A DNA stretch of 48,145 bases from assembly GCA_947648385.1 (NCBI GenBank), contig CANSNO010000006.1, forward strand, positions 1 to 48,145, written 5' to 3'. Under the pieces are notes generated by a model, which was not told the DNA's origin, made no database searches, and saw nothing but the letters and a program-made list of their open reading frames with translations. A program made the position numbers and the translations under genes. Positions 1 to 7,916 of this stretch are shown piece by piece. The stretch's first letter is position 1. Each line of letters starts with the position of its first letter. Source of the stretch: an uncultured Clostridia bacterium (GTDB lineage: Bacteria; Bacillota; Clostridia; Oscillospirales; Butyricicoccaceae).

Positions 1-20
1 CCGAGCCGATAACTCCGGCC
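1..20. repeat. 20-bp direct duplication of an oadB segment at the window edge
   Basis: The first 20 bases are identical to positions 188-207, which lie inside the 3' part of oadB and encode the AGVIGS region. The two copies are 187 bp apart. This suggests a local duplication or a second oadB 3' fragment to the left of the window. The left flank is not visible, so the length of the duplication is unknown. Confidence 0.6.
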
Positions 21-21
21 G

Positions 22-99
22 TTCCCCAAAAAGTCCAAGGACTTTTCGGGGTCCCCTTTGGCATTAAATAGATTTTGCCGAAATCAATTCGGCAAAATC
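22..99 (-). repeat. Interspersed repeat family A, copy 1
   Basis: Two hairpins are separated by an AT-rich spacer. Hairpin 2 is CCCCAAAAAGTCC (24-36) with GGACTTTTCGGGG (39-51). The spacer contains ATTAAATAGATTT. Hairpin 1 is GATTTTGCCGAA (71-82) with TTCGGCAAAATC (88-99). The same order of parts occurs at 3754-3828, 6275-6349 and 40192-40258. It lies just downstream of the decarboxylase operon and could act as its terminator or as a mRNA end-stabilising structure. Confidence 0.7.
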
Positions 100-149
100 G
101 TTGCGCCGCACTTGCGGCGTGGCGCTGACGCGCCCGTGGCCGGACAGCC

Positions 150-1334
150 TTATCCGAATATCGTCAGCAGGAAGCCCGCGGCGACAGCCGAGCCGATAAC
201 TCCGGCCACGTTGGGGCCCATGGCGTGCATGAGCAGGAAGTTGGAGGGGTTGGCCTTCTGGCCCTCGACCTGAGAAACCCTGGCCGCCATAGGCACGGCC
301 GAAACGCCGGCCGAACCGATGAGGGGATTGACCTTGCCGCCTGTCAGCTTATACATCAGCTTGCCGAGGAGCAGTCCGCCGACCGTGGAGAAAGCAAAGG
401 CTATAAGGCCGAGAATGACTATCTTTATTGTCGACCATGTCAGGAACCTTTCGGCGACAGTCGTGGCGCCGACGCTGAGGCCGAGGAAGATGGTGACGAT
501 ATTCATCAGGGCGTTCTGGGCCGTGTCGGACAGACGGTCGACAACGCCGCACTCCTTAAACAGGTTGCCCAGCATAAGGCAGCCGATAAGGGGAGCCGTA
601 TCGGGCAGCAGCAGGATGACAAAAATGGCGACGACGATGGGGAAGATTATCTTCTCCTTTTTCGAGACCTCGCGGAGCTGGTCCATTTTGGTCTCCCTCT
701 CCTTTTTGGTGGTGACAAGCCTCATCAGCGGAGGCTGGATAAGGGGTATCAGGGCCATATAGGAATAGGCGGCGATGGCAATGGCTCCCAGAAGATGGGG
801 GGCCAGCCTGCTGGTTGTCAGAATGGCCGTGGGGCCGTCGGCTCCGCCGATGATGCCGATGGATGCGGCCTCGGGGCCTGTGAAGCCCAGCAGAACGGCC
901 AGAATCAGGGCGCAGTAGATGCCGAGCTGCGCGGCGGCGCCCAAAAGCAGGCTCTTGGGATTGGCGATAAGGGGGCCGAAGTCGGTCATGGCTCCCACGC
1001 CGAGGAATATCAGCGAGGGATAAATGCCGGCCTTGACGCCTATGTAAAGGATATCAAGGAAGCCGCCCTCGGCAAATACGTCGGCAAAGGTTTTTGTGTG
1101 GTTCATGACCTCATCCCAAAGCTCGGGATGATACACGCCCGAGCCGGGCAGATTGGTCAGCAGCATACCGAATGCTATGCCCACCAGCAGCAGAGGCTCG
1201 AACTTTTTGACGATGCCGAGATAGAGCAGCACACAGGCGGCGGCTATCATTATAAGCTGCCTGGGGTCGCTGAAAAGACCGGCGAAGCCCGAGTTCTGCC
1301 ATATGCCCGACATGGTTTCGGTGATAACACTCAT
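150..1334 (-). CDS. oadB: Na+-translocating decarboxylase, beta subunit (OadB/GcdB family)
   Basis: Integral membrane subunit that decarboxylates carboxybiotin and uses the energy to export Na+. The 394-residue protein has the length and about ten hydrophobic segments expected of OadB, MmdB and GcdB. Family hallmarks are visible: GIIGGADGPTAI near residue 160 in the conserved Na+/carboxybiotin region, and a C-terminal GPNVAGVIGSA. It is the last gene of the alpha-gamma-biotin carrier-beta operon, 11 bp after the carrier gene. Beta subunits of oxaloacetate, methylmalonyl-CoA and glutaconyl-CoA decarboxylases are hard to tell apart; the oxaloacetate assignment comes from the alpha subunit. Confidence 0.93.
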   Translation of the reverse strand: MSVITETMSGIWQNSGFAGLFSDPRQLIMIAAACVLLYLGIVKKFEPLLLVGIAFGMLLTNLPGSGVYHPELWDEVMNHTKTFADVFAEGGFLDILYIGVKAGIYPSLIFLGVGAMTDFGPLIANPKSLLLGAAAQLGIYCALILAVLLGFTGPEAASIGIIGGADGPTAILTTSRLAPHLLGAIAIAAYSYMALIPLIQPPLMRLVTTKKERETKMDQLREVSKKEKIIFPIVVAIFVILLLPDTAPLIGCLMLGNLFKECGVVDRLSDTAQNALMNIVTIFLGLSVGATTVAERFLTWSTIKIVILGLIAFAFSTVGGLLLGKLMYKLTGGKVNPLIGSAGVSAVPMAARVSQVEGQKANPSNFLLMHAMGPNVAGVIGSAVAAGFLLTIFG

Positions 1335-1345
1335 GTCCTTACCCC

Positions 1346-1753
1346 CTACTGAAGTATAACAAGGGGTGCGCCCGTGTCAACGTTGGCGCCCTTGGCGGCC
1401 ACCACCTGGACGACAGTGCCGTCTCTGGGGGCCACTATCTCGTTCTCCATCTTCATAGCCTCGAGGATGCAGAGGACCTCGCCCTTCTTGACGGCCTGAC
1501 CGTTATTCACCTTGACGGCGACGATAACGCCGGGCATGGGAGCCGCGACGGCGTCGCCCTGAGCCGTGACGGCAGGGGCGGCCGGGGCGGCAGGAGCCGC
1601 TGTGGGAGCCGGAGCGGCGGCAGGAGCGGCCGCCACGGGGGCGGCAGGAACGGCAACGGGAGCGGCCGCCTGATATTCGTCTATCAGCATGGCCTCGCCG
1701 CGCTCGACCTCCACCTCATAGGTGGTGCCGTTAAGTGTAACTTTATATTTCAT
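1346..1753 (-). CDS. Biotin carrier protein of the decarboxylase
   Basis: Free-standing biotin carboxyl carrier of 135 residues. The C-terminal half is a biotinyl-lipoyl fold with the sequence EAMKMENEI, whose central Lys is the biotinylation site. It is joined to a short N-terminal domain (about residues 1-25) by a flexible linker of about 40 residues made almost only of Ala, Pro and Val. It carries CO2 from the alpha subunit to the membrane beta subunit. In many oxaloacetate decarboxylases this domain is fused to the alpha C-terminus; here it is a separate gene, as in methylmalonyl-CoA decarboxylases. The start has an AGGTG site 5-10 bases upstream. Confidence 0.93.
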   Translation of the reverse strand: MKYKVTLNGTTYEVEVERGEAMLIDEYQAAAPVAVPAAPVAAAPAAAPAPTAAPAAPAAPAVTAQGDAVAAPMPGVIVAVKVNNGQAVKKGEVLCILEAMKMENEIVAPRDGTVVQVVAAKGANVDTGAPLVILQ

Positions 1754-1787
1754 AGCTTAACACCTCAAATATATGTTTTTGTATGCC

Positions 1788-2117
1788 TTAATCGACGGCC
1801 TTGATGCTGATAAATCTCAGCTCGTTTATGGGCGCGCCCAGCTCATCGGCGACAATGGCCATTATCATGGCGGCCGTCTTTGGCTCGACATTATAAAGGT
1901 CGATATCGCCGGCCGTGCCGGGGGCCTTCTCCTTCTTTACGGCCGGAACGGGGGCTGAAACGGCAGGGGCAGGAGCCGAGGCGGCCTTTTTATTGGCCAT
2001 GGCCTTGCCCATTATTACTATGATGACCATAAGGATGATCAGCATAAGAAACACAACGCCGACGCCCAGCACCGAATAGCCCAATGCTTCGGGAATTCCG
2101 ATTTTATCGCTGAACAT
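1788..2117 (-). CDS. oadG: Decarboxylase gamma subunit (OadG family)
   Basis: Small membrane subunit (109 residues) that anchors and assembles the decarboxylase complex. One hydrophobic segment near residues 14-36 is followed by a Lys-rich stretch, an Ala/Pro linker and a C-terminal hydrophilic tail that in the family contacts the alpha subunit. Sequence conservation in OadG is low, so the call rests on size, topology and position between the alpha and biotin carrier genes. The start has the ribosome site AGGAGG at the correct spacing and lies 10 bp after the alpha gene. Confidence 0.85.
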   Translation of the reverse strand: MFSDKIGIPEALGYSVLGVGVVFLMLIILMVIIVIMGKAMANKKAASAPAPAVSAPVPAVKKEKAPGTAGDIDLYNVEPKTAAMIMAIVADELGAPINELRFISIKAVD

Positions 2118-2127
2118 AAAGCCCCTC

Positions 2128-3504
2128 CTATGCCTTTTCTATCGTATACTTGACTGTGTTCTTCTCCCTCTCGGCCCTCTCCTGAAGGAACTTCTCGGCT
2201 ATCTGGGGGAAGGCGACATAGGAAAGCACGTCTTCCTCGCTCTTGGCAAGGTCGCCTATCTCGGCTCTGGCGGCCTCAAGGCCGGGCTGGAGCAGGTCGG
2301 CATAGCGGCACTCGACGACAGGCTCGTCGCCCAGCACCTTCTTGCGAAGCTCCTCGTTGACCTCGCCGGGGGCGCGGCCGTACTCGCCGTGGAGATAAGC
2401 CTTTATCTCCTTGGAGACGTTCTTGTATCTCTCGCCCAGCAGGACGTTTGTCGTCGACTGGACGCCCACCATCTGGGAGGAAGGCGTGACCAGAGGAGGA
2501 TAACCCAGGTCTTTTCTGACGCGGGGAACCTCGGCCAGAACCTCGGGCAGTCTGTCAAGGGCCTTCTGAGCCTTGAGCTGTGCCACCAGATTGGACAGCA
2601 TTCCGCCGGGCACCTGATAAACCAGGGCGTCGGTCTCGGTGTTCATGACGATGGGGCTGAGCAGTCCGTCGGCGATGGCCTTGGACTGGATGGGCTTGAA
2701 GTGGTCGTTTATCTCCTTGAGCTTCTTCTCGTCAAGGCCCGTGTCATAGCCCATCTCCTTCAGGGTGTAGTGGAGGGACTCCGTGGGAGGCTGGGATGTG
2801 CCGCCGCTGAAGCAGGAGATGGCCGTGTCTATCGTGTCGGCGCCGGCCTCGACGGCCTTGAGCAGTGTCATGGCGCCCAGACCTGTCGTCGAGTGGGTAT
2901 GGATGACAACGGGAATGGAGACGGCCTCCTTGATGGCCTTTGTCAGGTCATAGGCCACCTGAGGGGTCATAATGCCGGCCATATCCTTGATGCAGATGGA
3001 GTGAGCGCCCATCTTCTCCAGGTCGCGGCTGAGCTGGACAAACATGGGTATGTTGTGGATGGGGCTTGTGGTGTAGCACAAAGCACCCTGAACATGGGCG
3101 CCGGCCTTGACGGCCTCGTCGACGGCCACCTCGATGTTCCTCAAATCGTTGAGGGCGTCGAAAATACGGATGATGTCGATGCCGTTTTCAACGCTCTTGC
3201 GGACAAAGGCGCGGACGACGTCGTCGGGATAGTGCTTATAGCCGAGAATGTTCTGGCCGCGGAGCAGCATCTGCAGTTTTGTGTTCTTGCAGTGCTTCCT
3301 GATGGTGCGAAGCCTTTCCCAGGGATCCTCGTGGAGGTACCTGAGGCAGGAGTCAAATGTGGCGCCGCCCCAGCACTCGATGGAATAATATCCGGCCTGA
3401 TCCATCGTGTCAAGGATCGGCTCAAAATCCTTGATAGGCATACGGGTGGCTATCAGGGACTGGTTACCGTCCCTGAGAACGGTTTCCGTAAAATTGATTT
3501 TCAT
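2128..3504 (-). CDS. oadA: Oxaloacetate decarboxylase alpha subunit (carboxyltransferase, no biotin domain)
   Basis: Transfers CO2 from oxaloacetate to biotin. The N-terminal HMGL-like TIM barrel has the metal-binding and catalytic motifs of pyruvate carboxylase/OadA carboxyltransferases: VLRDGNQSL near residue 10, CIKDMAGIMTP with the conserved Lys near residue 170, and HTHSTTGLG near 202. A conserved carboxylase domain follows. I chose the ATG at 3504, preceded by AGAAGGAGAG, rather than an upstream ATG without a ribosome site. The 458-residue protein stops before the C-terminal biotinyl domain found in fused OadA proteins of about 590 residues; that domain is encoded at 1346-1753. This is the first gene of the operon. 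A weak promoter (TTTTAC, 17 bp, TATCAT on the minus strand) lies near 3550-3580. Confidence 0.93.
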   Translation of the reverse strand: MKINFTETVLRDGNQSLIATRMPIKDFEPILDTMDQAGYYSIECWGGATFDSCLRYLHEDPWERLRTIRKHCKNTKLQMLLRGQNILGYKHYPDDVVRAFVRKSVENGIDIIRIFDALNDLRNIEVAVDEAVKAGAHVQGALCYTTSPIHNIPMFVQLSRDLEKMGAHSICIKDMAGIMTPQVAYDLTKAIKEAVSIPVVIHTHSTTGLGAMTLLKAVEAGADTIDTAISCFSGGTSQPPTESLHYTLKEMGYDTGLDEKKLKEINDHFKPIQSKAIADGLLSPIVMNTETDALVYQVPGGMLSNLVAQLKAQKALDRLPEVLAEVPRVRKDLGYPPLVTPSSQMVGVQSTTNVLLGERYKNVSKEIKAYLHGEYGRAPGEVNEELRKKVLGDEPVVECRYADLLQPGLEAARAEIGDLAKSEEDVLSYVAFPQIAEKFLQERAEREKNTVKYTIEKA

Positions 3505-3753
3505 GAGATCTCTCCTTCTGATGAAATCTAAAATACTATTTATCTCCAACCATGATAACACACTTCGTCAAAAAGTAAAAGTGATTTTTGCCAGCTTTTT
3601 AACCAAAAATCAACGATTTTCACGCCCCTTTCCTGCCTTTTGCACAGTAAACCGGCGGCAAAACCGCCGTTCCCCTGACCTTGCCGAAGGCTATCAGATG
3701 AAATGGTCCCGGATAGGATTTGCGAGATTGCCGAAGCCGTAGGCGCAGGCAAC

Positions 3754-3828
3754 GATTTTGCCGAATTCATTTCGGCAAAATCTATTTAATCCATAGGGGA
3801 CCCCACATAAATCGAAGATTTTGTGGGG
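3754..3828 (+). repeat. Interspersed repeat family A, copy 2
   Basis: Hairpin 1 is GATTTTGCCGAA (3754-3765) with TTCGGCAAAATC (3771-3782). A TATTTAAT spacer follows, then hairpin 2 from CCCCACA (3801-3807) to TGTGGGG (3822-3828). It lies in the 500-bp gene-free stretch between the divergent oad and argS operons. That stretch also holds GGCGGC hairpins and a GACCTTGCCGAAGGCTATC segment near 3678 that recurs near 21810. Confidence 0.7.
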
Positions 3829-3912
3829 ATTCGTTTGCAAATCCATACGGGAATCGTCTTTGACACCTATCGTTGGGGGTCAGGATTTCAAGCAACAGTG
3901 CAAAATTAAGTT

Positions 3913-3940
3913 TTGCAATCTATATATAATGTGTTATAAT
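3913..3940 (+). promoter_or_regulatory. Sigma-A promoter of the ywiB-like/argS operon
   Basis: TTGCAA (3913-3918), 16-bp spacer, TATAAT (3935-3940). The predicted transcript starts near 3947. This excludes an in-frame ATG at 3939 and supports the ATG at 4011. Confidence 0.65.
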
Positions 3941-4010
3941 GGTGTGCGAGGCTATGTCCGTCTTTCAAGCGCCTCGCAAACAAAACCCGAAAGAGGAACC
4001 GCCCGTAAAA

Positions 4011-4454
4011 ATGAAGAAGGATGTTATTCTGGATATACAGGGCCTGCAAAGCCTTGGCGGCGAGCTGTCCGACGAGGTTTCCCTGACCACCGAGGGACGC
4101 TTTTATAAAAAAGGCTCCGTCTATTACGCCGTGTATGAGGAGACGGCCGTCACCGGCTTTGAGGGGGGTCACACCACCGTCAAGTCGGACGGAAAGGTCG
4201 TGACGGTCATCCGCACAGGCAAATACCCCTCCTCCCTCACATTCGAAGCAGGACAGCGCCACCTGGCCTCCTACAACACCGCGTACGGCTCCATCGCCGT
4301 CACCACCGTGACAAAAAGCCTTTCGTCCGAGCTGGACGACGACGGAGGACGAATCGAGGCGGAATACGACGTCGAGATAGAAGGCTCCTATATGAGCACC
4401 AACAGGCTGACGATAAACATCCGTCAGGCAAATAAAACCGAAAGGAATCAGTAA
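4011..4454 (+). CDS. DUF1934 family beta-barrel protein (YwiB-like)
   Basis: 147-residue soluble protein of the DUF1934/YwiB family, a small calycin-like beta-barrel of unknown function. The sequence alternates short strands with features typical of the family: an EGRFYKKG turn, YYAVYEE, a G-rich middle and the terminal IEGSYMSTNRLTINI. It ends 1 bp before argS. The ywiB-argS order is also found in Bacillus, which supports both calls. I start at the ATG at 4011 because the promoter at 3913-3940 would leave the longer form untranscribed. An AGAGGA ribosome site lies 13 bases upstream. Confidence 0.8.
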   Translation: MKKDVILDIQGLQSLGGELSDEVSLTTEGRFYKKGSVYYAVYEETAVTGFEGGHTTVKSDGKVVTVIRTGKYPSSLTFEAGQRHLASYNTAYGSIAVTTVTKSLSSELDDDGGRIEAEYDVEIEGSYMSTNRLTINIRQANKTERNQ

Positions 4455-4455
4455 T

Positions 4456-6198
4456 ATGAACGCCATGCAGCTCGCGACGGCCCAGGCCGCCGAGATAATC
4501 GAAAAATCCTGCGCCGAGGCCTTTAAAAAGGGCCTGCTGCCCTCCCTGCCGGAAACCAAGCCCGGCGTCGAGGTGCCGAAAGACCCCAAAAACGGCGATT
4601 ACGCCTCATCCTACGCCATGCAGTGCGCCAAGGTTTTCAAAATGGCCCCCGTCAAGGCGGCCGAGATAATATGCCAAAACGCCGAGCTTGAAAACACAAT
4701 GTTCTCCTCCATAACCTTCGCCCCTCCCGGCTTTATCAACCTGAAGCTGGGCCACGGCTGGTATGAAAAGGTGCTTGAGGCCATCGGCGAGGAGGGCAAG
4801 GACTTCGGCCGCTCGGTCTGCCCCGAGCCGAAGAAGATAATGGTGGAGTTCGTATCGGCCAACCCCACCGGCCCCATGCACATGGGCAACGCGCGCGGCG
4901 GCGTGCTGGGCGACACGCTGGCCGAGGTTCTGTCCCGCGCCGGCCACAATGTCAGCCGCGAGTTCTATGTCAACGACGCCGGCAACCAGATAGACAAGTT
5001 CGCCCACTCCATCGAGGCCCGTCTTTTCCAGCAGCTTGACGGCGAGGAGGCCTTCCCCTTCCCCGAGGACGGCTATCACGGCGACGACATAAAGGAGCTG
5101 GCCTCGGCCTATCTGGCCGAACGCGGCGACGCCATAAGAAATCTGCCCCAACAGGAAAGGCTGGACGAGCTGGCACGCTTCGGCCTTGAGCGCAACATAC
5201 CCAAAATGCAGGCCGACCTCAAGCGTTACGGTATCGTCTATGACAAGTGGTTCTTTGAAAGCCAACTTCACAAGGGCTATATTGAGGAAACGGTCAAAAT
5301 GCTGACCGACAGGGGCTACACCTATGAAAAGGACGGCGCCCTGTGGCTCAAGACCTCCGATATACTTTATAAAATATATAAAGAACAGGGCAAGAGCGAC
5401 GAGCAGATTGAAAAGCTGGAGCTGAAGGACGACGTCCTGCGCCGCGGCAACGGCTTTTACACATATTTTGCCGCCGACATCGCCTATCACCGCAACAAGC
5501 TGGCCGAAAGGGGCTTTGACATAGCCATCAACATCTGGGGTGCCGACCATCACGGCCATGTGGCGCGCCTCAAGGGCGCCCTCGACGCCCTCGGTCTCGA
5601 CGGGGAACGCCGTCTGGAGATAGTGCTGATGCAGCTTGTCCGCCTCATGCGTGACGGCGAGGTCGTCCGTATGTCAAAGCGCACGGGCAAGGCCATCGCC
5701 CTGTCCGACCTGCTGGACGAGATACCGATAGATTCGGCCCGTTATTTCTTCAACTCCCGAGTGTCGGACAGCACCCTCGACTTTGACCTCGACCTTGCCG
5801 TCCGTCAGGACAGCGAGAATCCCGTCTATTACGTCCAGTACGCCAACGCGCGCTGCAAAAGCATCCTCAAGGCTCTGGCTCAGGACGGCATCGACACCGA
5901 CCCGAAGAATCCCGACCTCTCCCTGCTGACCGACGATGCCGAGCTTTCCCTGATACGCAAGCTGGCCGCCCTGCCCGAGGAGATTCGCCTTGCGGCCGAG
6001 GCTCGCGACCCCTCCCGTCTCAACCGCTACGCCTCCGATTGCGCCACCGCCTTTCACCATTTCTATTCCATCTGCCGCATAAAGGAGGCCGCCACCCCCG
6101 AGCTGCGCGACGCCAGAATATACCTTGTCAACTGCGTCTCACAGGTCATCTCCAACACCCTTGACACCCTCGGAGTATCGGCCCCCGACCATATGTAA
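4456..6198 (+). CDS. argS: Arginyl-tRNA synthetase
   Basis: Class I aminoacyl-tRNA synthetase that charges tRNA-Arg. The 580 residues are the normal length. The N-terminal additive domain contains the family pattern GDYASSYAMQCAK. The HIGH-type signature appears as PTGPMHMGNARGG near residue 135. The second signature is MSKRTGKAI near residue 410, the usual ArgRS form, not KMSKS. A C-terminal DALR anticodon-binding domain begins near 455. The ribosome site AAAGGAA lies 7 bases before the ATG, and the gene is probably co-transcribed with the DUF1934 gene just upstream. Confidence 0.97.
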   Translation: MNAMQLATAQAAEIIEKSCAEAFKKGLLPSLPETKPGVEVPKDPKNGDYASSYAMQCAKVFKMAPVKAAEIICQNAELENTMFSSITFAPPGFINLKLGHGWYEKVLEAIGEEGKDFGRSVCPEPKKIMVEFVSANPTGPMHMGNARGGVLGDTLAEVLSRAGHNVSREFYVNDAGNQIDKFAHSIEARLFQQLDGEEAFPFPEDGYHGDDIKELASAYLAERGDAIRNLPQQERLDELARFGLERNIPKMQADLKRYGIVYDKWFFESQLHKGYIEETVKMLTDRGYTYEKDGALWLKTSDILYKIYKEQGKSDEQIEKLELKDDVLRRGNGFYTYFAADIAYHRNKLAERGFDIAINIWGADHHGHVARLKGALDALGLDGERRLEIVLMQLVRLMRDGEVVRMSKRTGKAIALSDLLDEIPIDSARYFFNSRVSDSTLDFDLDLAVRQDSENPVYYVQYANARCKSILKALAQDGIDTDPKNPDLSLLTDDAELSLIRKLAALPEEIRLAAEARDPSRLNRYASDCATAFHHFYSICRIKEAATPELRDARIYLVNCVSQVISNTLDTLGVSAPDHM

Positions 6199-6274
6199 TG
6201 CTTTTTTCGCAAAAGCATAATTTGATTTACGCCTGAGCGCCGCAAAGCGGCGTCCGCCGGCAGTCCGGCGTTAC

Positions 6275-6349
6275 GGTTTTGGCGGATCCATTCCGGCAAA
6301 ATCTATCCAATCAAATAGGGGCCCCCGCAAAATCATAGATTTTGTGGGG
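6275..6349 (+). repeat. Interspersed repeat family A, copy 3
   Basis: Same layout as the copy at 3754: a GGCGGA/TTCCGGC-type hairpin ending in GGCAAAATC, the spacer TATCCAATCAAATAGGGG, then CCCCCGCAAAATC paired with GATTTTGTGGGG (to 6349). It ends 16 bp before the start of the S41 protease gene, so it would be in the 5' leader of that gene or between it and argS. Confidence 0.7.
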
Positions 6350-6364
6350 AAGAAAGGATTTAAA

Positions 6365-7867
6365 ATGAAAAAAAGAATTACAGCCTTTTTATGCGCCCTC
6401 TGCCTTTTTGTCTCGGCCATTGTGCCGTCGGCAGCCGCCGAGCTGACCTCGGAGCAGCGCATGGAGAGGATAGGACAGATAATTTCCCTTATTGAAAGTC
6501 AGGCTCTTGAATATGAGGGCGAGGACGTGCTTCTCTACGGCCTCGACCGTCTTTTCGAGCTTTACCCCGACAGCTATGACGCCTTTCTCGACGCCATGCT
6601 GACCGGCTATGACGCCCACTCCATGTATGTCCCCGGCTCTTATGAAACGGCCTTCCCCATGGGCACCGACAGCTATGTGGGCGTCGGCATCAGCATGAGG
6701 AACGAGGACAGCGGCGCCGTCACCGTCAGCTCGATAAGCCCCTACGGCCCGGCCTACGGCTCGGGGCTTATGGTGGGCGACAGGATTGTGGCCGTAAACG
6801 GGGTAAACCTTCTCGGCGCCCCTGCCTCCACCATGGCCATACTGCTCAAGGGCGAAGAGGGCACAAAGGCCACGATAACGGTCGCGCGCGGCCCCGTGCT
6901 TCTGACATATGAGGTGACGCGCGCCGCCGTCACCACCCCCAACCTCGAGGGCAGGGTCATGGGCGACGGGCTTTATTACCTCAAAATATCCCGTTTCACC
7001 GACGCCTATACATATATGCTCTACTCAAACGCCCTCAAAGAGATGACCGAGGCCTCGACCAAGGCTCTCATCCTCGACCTGAGGGGCAACCCGGGGGGCG
7101 ACGTGGCAATGGTGCTGACCTTCCTGCGCCAGCTTATCCCCGACGAGGGCCGCAAATATTTCACCATTGCCGCCCGCGACACCGAAAACGGCCCCGATAT
7201 TGACGAGCATTATTCCACCGGCGCCGGCCCCCGTCTCAACAAGATAGTCATTCTGACCGACGGTCAAAGCGCCTCGGCCTCCGAGATAATGACCTCCTCT
7301 CTCCGCGACCTTGGCTATGCCGTAACGGTCGGAGAAACCACCTACGGCAAGGCCAGAGGCCAGTCCCACATGGTCTTTGAGGACGGAGCCGCCGCCGTGC
7401 TGACCACCGTCGCCCTTGTGCCTCCCTCGGGGGTCGATTACGAGGGCGTGGGTTTAAGGCCCGATTATCCCGTGGAAAATTACACGGCCAAGCATCCGGC
7501 CGCTTCCTGTCAGGCCGTCCCCGTCCGCCGCTACTCCCTCGGCGACATGGGCTATGATGTGACCCTTTTGCTCAAGGCCCTCAAGGCCATGGAGCTTGTG
7601 CCGAGCGACTATGAGACCACCGTCTTCGACGGCAAGCTGCTGGACGGGGTCAACGCCCTGCGCCGTGCCATGGGCAAGGAGGACATGGGCTTTTTGAACA
7701 CCGAGACAGTGGAGGATATAAACATCATCCTCGAGGCTCTGTCCACCCGTCAGGTGGAGGTCGACGCCCAACTTGAAAAGGCCGTGCAGGTGGCCTCGCG
7801 CTATACCTCCGGCCCCCTGAAATATATGATTTATCAGGGCCGCTGGCAAAACCTGACGGATAAATAA
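6365..7867 (+). CDS. Exported S41 family C-terminal processing protease (CtpA-like) with PDZ domain
   Basis: Secreted or membrane-anchored serine protease of 500 residues. A signal peptide of about 25 residues (KKRITAFLCALCLFVSA, then AAA) is followed by a helical cap, a PDZ domain (about residues 95-180, YGSGLMVGDRIVAVNG) and the S41 catalytic domain. The catalytic Ser is in TDGQSASASEI and the Lys in GETTYGKARGQ, so the Ser-Lys dyad is intact. The last 110 residues form a peptidoglycan-binding-like helical region (YSLGDMGYDVTLLLKAL). The start at 6365 has GAAAGGA upstream and puts the signal peptide at the N-terminus. The substrate is unknown; the family trims exported proteins, including in sporulation. 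Confidence 0.88.
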   Translation: MKKRITAFLCALCLFVSAIVPSAAAELTSEQRMERIGQIISLIESQALEYEGEDVLLYGLDRLFELYPDSYDAFLDAMLTGYDAHSMYVPGSYETAFPMGTDSYVGVGISMRNEDSGAVTVSSISPYGPAYGSGLMVGDRIVAVNGVNLLGAPASTMAILLKGEEGTKATITVARGPVLLTYEVTRAAVTTPNLEGRVMGDGLYYLKISRFTDAYTYMLYSNALKEMTEASTKALILDLRGNPGGDVAMVLTFLRQLIPDEGRKYFTIAARDTENGPDIDEHYSTGAGPRLNKIVILTDGQSASASEIMTSSLRDLGYAVTVGETTYGKARGQSHMVFEDGAAAVLTTVALVPPSGVDYEGVGLRPDYPVENYTAKHPAASCQAVPVRRYSLGDMGYDVTLLLKALKAMELVPSDYETTVFDGKLLDGVNALRRAMGKEDMGFLNTETVEDINIILEALSTRQVEVDAQLEKAVQVASRYTSGPLKYMIYQGRWQNLTDK

Positions 7868-7877
7868 AACAGTAAAA

Positions 7878-7915
7878 AAGGCCACGACGTTCATATAAAG
7901 TCGTGGCCTTATGTT
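7878..7915. terminator. Intrinsic terminator between convergent genes
   Basis: AAGGCCACGAC (7878-7888) and GTCGTGGCCTT (7900-7910) form a perfect 11-bp stem with an 11-nt loop. It lies between the stop codons of the S41 gene and the lipoprotein gene and can serve both strands. Confidence 0.8.
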
Positions 7916-7916
7916 A

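Noticed and set aside
225-1352. Long open frame on the plus strand opposite oadB
   Set aside because: It is a shadow of oadB caused by GC-rich codon use. It has no ribosome site and a composition rich in Gly, Gln and Asp typical of antisense frames.
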